This document shows positions 56,391-64,000 of a DNA stretch of 64,000 nt, in pieces. Source of the DNA: Malurus cyaneus samueli (Eukaryota; Chordata; Aves; Passeriformes; Maluridae). Made by a program: the position numbers and the translations under genes. Within the stretch, counting starts at the first letter, position 1. The number at the start of each line of letters is the position of its first letter. The DNA is taken from the NCBI GenBank assembly GCA_009741485.1, contig CM019236.1, positions 61,722,914-61,786,913 of the forward strand, written 5' to 3'. The notes under the pieces are model-generated. The model made no database searches, was not told the origin of the DNA, and was given only the letters and a program-made list of their open reading frames with translations.

Positions 56391-58475
56391 CTATATAAAA
56401 CAAGAGAGTAAAGCCAAAAAACTTATTTGACATTGAGGGCAAGCTTCTTTCTGTGATGAAGCTCTCACTGACATCTGACGTGCTTTATAGGAGTTTAATG
56501 TGGAAGAGGATTGAGAAGTATGGTAGACTTGCTGAGCTCCTCAAGGGAAGCCTAAAATCCCACTCTGTCCTGCATTCAAAAGGGCTTCACATGTCACTTA
56601 AAAGCACAAAATCATTTCCTCATCAGGAGTGTTGCATACAGAGTTTGTAATTTATCCACTCTTATGAAATGTAATTCACTGCATGTGTGCATTTGTCCTG
56701 ATGCTTCTCACTAGTACAGGTGTTTTCTGATCTGTAACTTGTCTAGTTGGCTGCTCTTTCCTGGAATAAAAGCAGTCCCTATAATACAGAAGGAAGTTAA
56801 TTTTTTTTAACAGGTGTGAAAGAATGGCACTTTTAGTCATGTGTGTTAGGAAACAGACCACTGGAGAAGACAAACCTGACAACATCCATGTAAACATTGG
56901 TTTTACCCTTTTGTTCAATTTGGATGAGATGATGTAAGAATGGTAGCACACTGAGGCCTTTATTCACTGAAATGTTATCTATCATTCTTTGGCAAGGTAA
57001 ATGCAAATTTGCTCACATTATTTCAAAAATCTACGCTGATCCTGAGAGGTAATGTCATCTTCTTGCCTGCACAGGACATCTCTAAAAAGAAGCAATAAAA
57101 TGTTTTGCTTGTTGGTATTGTGTAGGTAATTTTCTCCAATTAAAGGTCCATTTGATACCATTTTCTACAGCACTATGATTCTTCAAACCTTTGAGCCTGT
57201 GTGAGATGGGAAGATGAAAGGTGGACCATTCATTCAAATACAGTGCAGCATCCAATTTTCATCTATTCTGATGTGGGTGAAATCACTGGCATCAAGAGTA
57301 ATGTCAGCTTAAACAAAGTACAGGACTAGTCCTGTCATCTGTGTTACTCAGATGTAGATAAATATTCAAACATTAGGTAAATAAATCTTCTGTGAGAAGG
57401 TAGAATAAGACTTGAAGGAATTAGCTGTGTCAACAAGGCTGGTCCCACAAGAGCTGAGGGAGGAATACCACATGCAGTCTCTGTGTGCTCTTGCCTCTTC
57501 ATATCCAAAATATTTTGGTTATCTTGTAATCGCATGTAGAACTAGAAATGGACAGAAGGAGAAACCAAGGGCATCAGTGGTTCCTTGCAAGGGCATCGAC
57601 CTGTGAGGCAATGTTGCCAGAGCCTTGAGGGCGCAGCCTGCACCTTCTGGCACCGTGGTGTCTACGGTTTCTGTATATCTAATCTGGAGGCCTATTTACT
57701 CCTAAATCCTAATAGCATGATTGGATTAATCCTGTTTTAATCTCAAAACTGGTTTAGTCGAGTTAACACAAATCCAAGTAAACCCTGCTGTCTGGTCAAA
57801 CAGGGAAGCGATGCCCCTGAAAGTGTCTGGTAAGTTTCTGAGAAATGTTAGGATCAATATGGCAGGAATGCATTTGGCACCATACTGAGAAACCCACATA
57901 AAAATGACCTTATTTCAAAGGTGCCTGTCATGTCCTTCAACATGAGCTGGTAGTAATGATTATTTCGATTAAACATATTGATGGCCAAACGTTACGTGAA
58001 ACATTGTTCGCAATTCACATTATCACCTGCGGGCTTTGAAAGAGCAATATTATGCCATCTTCATCATAATTGCTAGCCTGCTATTGGCTCATCCCAAACT
58101 CAATGAAACTTTCTCTTCTTCTTTTCCACTGGAAGTGATTTCTCCTTCTTTTCCCTTCCTGCCAACATATCTCAGTAAGATCTGAACAATTGCCCTTGGA
58201 GGCTTTGTGCAGCCTTGCACTCCCAAGGCAGGCTGTTGTGTCAACAACTTGTTTGAAACACTGCAAAATGGAGAACAAAGTCCTGCAACACTGCCAGAAC
58301 CTGCAATACTAAGGCTCAGACTGAAAACAGACATAGAATTTACTAGATTTTCCAGGCTCTTCTCTTGAGCAACAACTTCAGAATAAAAAACAGCGTATGA
58401 ATCCTACTCTTGGCAAATCCAAAACATGATGGGCCAGATTTGGATTAGGCAGAAACTCAGTTGCCACAATGGAGC
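56391..58475 (-). other. SEMA6A intron, part left of the CR1
   Basis: No exon recognised. A perfect palindrome GGATTAATCC lies at 57723-57732, made of two inverted TAATCC-type homeodomain cores. Confidence 0.5.
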
Positions 58476-58945
58476 TTCACAGAATCATGGAACATCCTGA
58501 GCTGGAACTGACCCACAAGGACCACTGAAGTCCAGCTCCCGGCCCTGCACAGGACACCCAAAAATCACACCATGTGCCATGACAGTGATATCCAAACACT
58601 TCTCAAGCTTGTCAGGCTGTTCCAGTGCCCAAACACCCTCTGGGGGTGAAGAACCTTTTTCTAATATCCAACCTAAAACTCCCCTGACACAAATTCAGCC
58701 CACTCCCTTGTGCCCTGCCATGGGACACCACCCAGAAGAGATCAGTGCTTGCCCCTCCTCTTCCCCTCACAAGCATGTGATGTGGTCTCCTGTTTCTTTC
58801 AGGCTGAATGAGCCAAGTGGCCTCAGACACTCCTCACATGGTTTTCCTTCCAAGCCTTTCACCATCTTCACAGCCCTCCTTTGGACACTCCATAATAGCT
58901 TCTTATATTGTGGTGCTCGAAACTGCAGAGTACTTCAGATGTTCT
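58476..58945 (-). repeat. CR1 LINE 3' portion, same orientation as SEMA6A
   Basis: Read on the plus strand, it begins with the reverse complement of a CR1 3' tail (CACAGAATCATGGAACATCC). It then shows the AAGTCCAGCTCCCGGCCCTG block, TTTTTCTAATATCCAACCTA, and the reverse complement of the coding C-terminus. The last includes GCTGAATGAGCCAAGTGGCC and CAGCCCTCCTTTGGACACTC. About 470 bp, 5'-truncated. Confidence 0.85.
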
Positions 58946-59619
58946 TTTCTTTTGAAATTATTTAAGATATCGCAAGCAATGTAAAACATGCATTAAAGTG
59001 GTAGAGCTTAACTGAGATAAACAAGTTTAGCTATGCACTTATCAGTATCTCAGAGCAAAATACCATTGGTGTGAACAAGTTAACAAGTGTCTGTCAACAG
59101 CAACTTGTATGAAATGGTACTTATAAGAAATATGAAGAGTGTAGTAAAGAAGAAGAATGCATGAAGGATGTGGAAGCAGGAAAAACAACTCGTAGGAGGA
59201 ATGAGGTAAACTGACTCTCCAGTTTGGTAGAATGCTCTTTTTGTCTCCCCATAATGCATCTACTGTGGCACTTAAACTGCATGTTAATCATAGAATAGCA
59301 AACTGCAGAACTGGTGCAGGCTTTGTAATGAGATATATCCATTACTGAACCAACTTCCAAAAAGTGTATTACTCACACCACTCTTAAGTGATTATTCTGA
59401 CCAAGTAGATCTGATGCCGGTCTGATTTATGTAACACAAATCTCATTTAAGTGGAAAAAATCTCAATTGCATCGTTTGGATCCAAATTCAACTCAACTTT
59501 TACTCTACCGCTGCAACATGTATAATTGTATCTGCACCTTACAAGGCTGCTCAAATTATCAAAAAAGCTCTGTAGCCTGAATGAAGGAACAGAACAATAT
59601 CACTATACATGAAACGTAC
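58946..59619 (-). other. SEMA6A intron, part right of the CR1
   Basis: Nothing recognised beyond the donor GTACGT, which follows the exon at 59620. Confidence 0.5.
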
Positions 59620-59751
59620 CTGGGCTTGGGCACTCGTTCATCAGGAACTGGTGTCCATGTGGAGTCTGGAGACTTTTGTTCTTTGAATCTCCCAGTAAAT
59701 ACATTGGCAATGTCAAGCATGTCATAGGCACAGACTGCAGAGCCAGGGATG
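59620..59751 (-). CDS. SEMA6A: SEMA6A Sema-domain exon (132 bp)
   Basis: Encodes [20 protein letters not shown], then [20 protein letters not shown], then PKP. The GSAVCAYDM segment, with VFTGRFKEQ downstream, is a Sema-domain hallmark. The acceptor CTTTGCAG and donor GTACGT are good. The first C completes serine (AG|C), and the final AG starts arginine. Confidence 0.97.
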
Positions 59752-61114
59752 CTGCAAAGTGACATTTCCCAGAAATTGTTACTCATTCTGCAGTTACGCA
59801 TAAAACCTTGAGTGAAAAATATGCTCTGCAGAAGTCTTCCTGTCACAGGTTACTCAATCCTGAACTCTGAATCTGGTATTGACAGGAAAAGCCAGCCCCC
59901 TGGAAAAGCCTGAATACCAATCAGCAGGCAGCTCCTGCCAGCGGTATTTATTTCAAAATCTCTACAGAAAGAAGCAGTTCTAATCATCTTGAAGAAGGGA
60001 AAGAGTCTGTGAAACTCTGGCTATCACTGGTGATGCATGAGGGGTAATGGCCAGTCTTATTCAGAACCCATTATCTGAAAATTTAAGGTCTTCTAAGTCA
60101 CAACAACTCTCAGTAACAACTCTTGTGATCCCTGTCATGCCTCAAAAAAACACTGCAGGCAGTTCAGAAGTTGGTTCTAATCAAACTGGAAGCTTGCTGC
60201 AATATGTGCCATTGACCTGGCTTTTACATGTAACTCATCCATACTCCCGCAGCCTGATATTCACCAAGTGTTCCCCATGGAAAGAAGTTTACCATGCACA
60301 GGAACTTGCTCTACTCAGTGAAATGTAAGGAGGTTATACAAGCCAATTTGATGCTATTTTAAGATCATAGCATTGCAAATTTGAACTGTTTGAATACTTG
60401 CGTTCAGTTGCATGACAGCATTATCCAAACACAATTGCATTCGTACCTTCATACTTTCTGAAAAGCTTACGGGTTTACCATGGTCAGTCACTCAGAAGCA
60501 TGAACACGCATTTCTTCCCTTCCCTTTTTTTTTTTTTTTGTAGATGGATGACTACTGTATTCATGTCTGACTTCCACCACTTGATTTTATTGGGTAAACA
60601 GCATGAACCAGCTGGCTGAGGCTTTCAATCCTGCTCTTAGCTACCAGGTTATTATACATCAAAGAAAAAATGCAGCAACCATAATGCTGATAACAGAGGA
60701 TAAAGCTCAACTCCTAAAGGTACATAAATTGACAGAAAAACAACTGTTTGCATAGTAAATTTCAAAATGCTTTTTACTGAAGAAAAACAAGTAGGGAGAC
60801 AGGACTACTCTTGCTTTGATCTCCACAGATTTGTCTTTTTATAAGGAAGGAAACTTCAAAGCTCTACATTAATGTGATACTACACAGCAGGAGTTTTAAG
60901 TGGAGGCAGGCATATATATGTTGATGTAAGAGATGGTCACGGGTATATTTGGCCACAAGGAGGACATCACTGGCTTCTAACCTCAGGGACCTGATCTGAT
61001 TGAGGAATCTCTTCCAGTTAACTCTAGAAAAGAAACAGTTCTTGAGACCAAAGGTATTTGCTGCAACCTTTCCTTAGTGGAGGAGGGATGAGAGAGATGC
61101 GTCCATGTCAGAAC
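59752..61114 (-). other. SEMA6A intron, part left of the CR1
   Basis: No exon recognised. A T run lies at about 60525-60539. Confidence 0.5.
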
Positions 61115-61746
61115 TAAGTTCCACAGAACTACAGAATCTCCTGAATTGGAAGTGACTCACCAGGATCATTGAAGTCCGACTCTTGGCCCTGTACAGGGTA
61201 CATGAAGAGTCACACCATGTGCCTGAGAGCACTGTCCAAATGCTCCTTGATCTCTGTCAGGCTTGGTCCTATGACTACTTCCCTGGAGAGCCTGTTCCAG
61301 TGCTGACCACCCTCTGGCTGAAGAACTTTTTCTAATATATAGAAAAATCACCATGACTCAACTTCCTCAAGTCCTCTTACAAGGTCACCAGAGAGCAGAG
61401 ATTGGGACTTGCCCCTCCTCTTTACCTCATGAGGAAGCTCTGTACTTTTCTGAGGTCTTCCCTCAGTGTCCTCCAGGCTGAATAAGCCAAGTGACCTCAA
61501 TTCACTCCTCATATGACTTCCCCTCAAGCCCTTCACTATCTTTGTAGCTCTCCTTTGGATGCTCTCCAATACCTTTAGATCCTTCTAATACACCCAATTT
61601 TGCCACCCAAAGCTGCCCCCAGCACTGGAGCTGAGGCCGCCCCGGGTCAGAGCAGAGCGGGACAATCCCCTCCCGTGCCCGGCTGGCCATGCTGGGCCTG
61701 ATGTCCCTCAGGAGACAGATGGCCCTCCTGACTGCCAGGTCAGCTA
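61115..61746 (-). repeat. CR1 LINE 3' portion, same orientation as SEMA6A
   Basis: Begins with the reverse complement of the CR1 3' end (CCACAGAACTACAGAATCTC) and proceeds through CTGGAGAGCCTGTTCCAGTG and CCCTCTGGCTGAAGAACTTT. It then shows the reverse-complemented coding end, including GCTGAATAAGCCAAGTGACC, CAGCACTGGAGCTGAGGCCG and GATGTCCCTCAGGAGACAGA. Its minus-strand open frames retain CR1-like peptides such as SIQRRATKIVKGL. About 630 bp, 5'-truncated. Confidence 0.88.
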
Positions 61747-62947
61747 ATAAGCTGTCTCCAAGACTATGCCTTCCTGTCATCTTCAATGTCTGGCAAAACT
61801 AGGGCCTATAAAACAGCATTTTGCTTTTTACACCAAGTACTTAGATTTTACAATGCAAGTTTTAAGGAAAAGAATTATTCATGATACACTACAGAAAATA
61901 CTAGCGGAGTGGGAGGACGATCTCAATTTTGAGATAATTGCAAGATGCAATCTATTTTCTGATGCTGAATCTTTATTTGTTCACCTGCTTTTATTAAGCC
62001 AGATTGCATGAAAAGAGATCATCTTAATTTAAGCCTGTATTCCCTATTGGCAGCATAATTATTCCATTGCAGTTCCTATTGTTTTGATGTCAGAAGCAGT
62101 GATTATACATTACAGGCCCAGGCTTACTCTCATTTGAAGTCAGTTCTGTGAATGACCTCACTGAGGTCAGGCTTCGACAAGAAGTGGCAAGGGTACAGCA
62201 AAACTAAATGAAATTCATCAATAAAATTCCTCTTTCAGCTCAAACAGTTACTCCGTGAAACTGCGATATATTTTTTAATTAGAATGCTACCAATTTTTTA
62301 ACTTCTCTGGGAGTTCTTAATAAGAAGATACAGTTACTTTCCTGATAACTTCCAGAGAAGCATGCTATAATGTGTAAGGATAATAAAATCTCTGTAGATA
62401 AACTGATGCTTTTGGATAATCACGCAAACCATGAAATAAGTGTTCGGGGGACCCTCCTTCCCAGCCAGCAAGACCTTGGCTCTCTCAGGAGAGTCAGGGG
62501 GCAGCAGGGTCAATGCAGGGTCAGGGGTCAATGCAAGAGTCATCAGGGATGCATGAAACAAAGAGAAGGAGATAACATGGTTCTTGGAGGCTTAGAAATA
62601 AACAAGACACCCACAGTCCTTTCTTTGTGAGGAAAAAAACACCGTGTTTTCTGCAAAGTACACACTGCAACATTTCTTGGTGGCAGGTGTGAATTATTCC
62701 CATGTAAAGAAAATTTATGTGAGGAATATGTCCAGATAGTAAATGGCTGAGAGCTGCTCTAAGACATCAGGTATGAAAGGCAGTAAGCAATACCAGGGTA
62801 CCTTAAAATTAAACACAAATTATTGGTAAGCGCAGGGTACATAATAATTACGTTGTATGAACTCGTGCTTTCCTAAAGTAAAAAGGAACTGCAGGGAAAG
62901 GTAAAACGTAAAGGAAATAGAAGGTGGATGGTTATTGTGACTATTAC
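61747..62947 (-). other. SEMA6A intron, part right of the CR1
   Basis: No exon recognised. Positions about 62493-62535 contain a short degenerate tandem of CAGGGTCAATG-type units. Confidence 0.5.
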
Positions 62948-63165
62948 CTATTATACGGAGTGGAGAATGTTGCTAAAACAACATCCCGGCCATTGAAATG
63001 GATAACATCTGTGACTGACTGCAGTATGTTAAAGTAGAAGTGTGAGTCGCCAGGAACTGAGCAGTTCAACCGAGCCTTGAGAAAGGAAGTCCACTGTTTT
63101 TCCAGCACTCTCTGAGATCCTCCCATGTCATTTTTGCAGACCTGGGCCACCCTTGGGAATACTAC
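62948..63165 (-). CDS. SEMA6A: SEMA6A Sema-domain exon (218 bp), 5'-most exon in the window
   Basis: Encodes [20 protein letters not shown], then [20 protein letters not shown], then [20 protein letters not shown] and [12 protein letters not shown]. The RVAQVCKND and [10 protein letters not shown] motifs are defining Sema-domain signatures, and NCS is a glycosylation sequon. The acceptor CCTTCCAG gives a phase-0 start. The exon ends with AG before GTAATA, and serine is completed by the next exon. The open frame's upstream ATG (63183) is intronic. By length, about 250 residues of SEMA6A precede this exon and lie beyond the window. Confidence 0.97.
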
Positions 63166-64000
63166 CTGGAAGGAATAGAGCAAAAATAATGGGGAAAATT
63201 TATATGTTTGCTTGAACTAAAAAATACAGAATACTGCTTTTAAAACACTTGGAATAACACAGCAAGGTGCTTAATTTAATACTACATTTCTATAATCTGT
63301 GACAAATAAGAAACAGAGAAAAATTAAGCTTTGGAACAGTGTGCTATGAAAGATAAGACTGTGGCATTTACTATACAGCCATAAATCCTTCAGGAGATCT
63401 GTTCCCAACCCATGTAAAACTCATTTCCATGCAGACTGCTTAGCTTTCTATTTCCCCAAACAAAAGCACATCTCATATTCACAATCCCTGCAACCCACAC
63501 TGCTGCTCTGATTCTTGTGTTTTCAGCACTTAAAAACTATGCAAATCTTGCTGGGCTTTTATTCCTGCTCTCCACCTTTGTGACCTTGGTCAGCTTTTCT
63601 GACTGCTTAGTCAGAAAGCTATTGTAAAATTAGCAAAAATGCAGCAAGTGTTTAATTATTCTTTGCAGAATGGCAGAGCACAAAACTCCTACCCCTGTTT
63701 ACTCAGCACTCCAATTCTTATTTCTTACAGAAAAATTTCAACCTGCTTTGGAATTCATTTTTAACAATTATCAACTATGCTGAACTTACTAGATTAGCCT
63801 TGTGACTTTTATAATTTCAGAAAAGACACTCCTGCACACACCATCACTGTAAGAAACAGCACAGTTTCCTTTCAAGACAGTGCAATGTTTCACTCCAGAC
63901 AACCTTTTGGCTTGAGCAATAGGAATCCTCTCAAAATGATGACCTTGTCATAATGATTTATGGTTCTCATTTCAAGGTCACTTGTAACAGCATTGGTCCA
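63166..64000 (-). other. SEMA6A intron, continues beyond the window
   Basis: The preceding exon, expected to encode a peptide ending near NTMGK with a phase-0 donor, was looked for and not found. The window ends inside this intron. Confidence 0.7.

Noticed and set aside
1..64000. CRISPR array, tRNA, rRNA, phage or bacterial mobile element
   Set aside because: No regularly spaced direct repeats, no cloverleaf sequence that I could recognise, and the gene structure and repeats are vertebrate.
63166..64000. Further upstream SEMA6A exon
   Set aside because: Searched for a phase-0 donor preceded by sequence encoding the segment before VVFPRVAQ. None found, so the exon lies beyond the window.

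Overview
The window looks like vertebrate, specifically avian and probably passerine, nuclear DNA. It contains the 3' half of one multi-exon gene read on the minus strand, with long AT-rich introns. The interspersed repeats are CR1 LINE fragments, the dominant retroelement of bird genomes, plus one solo LTR beginning TGTCCTGG. There is no bacterial, phage or plasmid architecture: no operons, no ribosome-binding sites and no CRISPR array.

The only gene I can support is SEMA6A (semaphorin 6A, a transmembrane axon-guidance protein). It reads right to left. Ten exons are visible, at 63165-62948, 59751-59620, 56390-56235, 54835-54659, 53923-53783, 53690-53610, 51738-51680, 49922-49902, 42854-42690 and 18768-17579. 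All nine introns between them have GT-AG boundaries and compatible phases. Together the exons encode 779 residues plus a stop codon. This covers the second half of the Sema domain, the PSI domain, an alternatively spliceable juxtamembrane stalk (including a 21-nt microexon), the transmembrane helix and the whole cytoplasmic tail. The 5' exons lie beyond position 64000. The 3' UTR probably runs from 17578 to about 14690 or a little lower.

By region: 1 to about 14,690 is intergenic, with scattered CR1 remnants, a long TTCC-type pyrimidine tract, a CpG-rich islet, and AT-rich patches with homeodomain-type motifs that could be conserved regulatory elements. From 14,690 to 18,768 are the 3' UTR and terminal exon. 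From 18,769 to 42,689 is one 23.9-kb intron with a 10-N assembly gap, two abutting CR1 pieces, a perfect hairpin, and (38.9-42.3 kb) a reverse-transcriptase-bearing CR1 split by a 1203-bp solo LTR with a 5-bp target duplication. From 42,690 to 64,000 are the extracellular-domain exons and their introns, two of which carry CR1 3' portions.

I found no new gene system. The points most worth checking are the two in-frame cassette exons of the stalk, the nested LTR in CR1, a paired-class homeodomain dimer site downstream of the gene, a Z-DNA/GU-rich block in the 3' UTR, and an unexplained cysteine-containing open frame in the long intron. Family assignments and comparisons with human SEMA6A rest on recall; no search was run.
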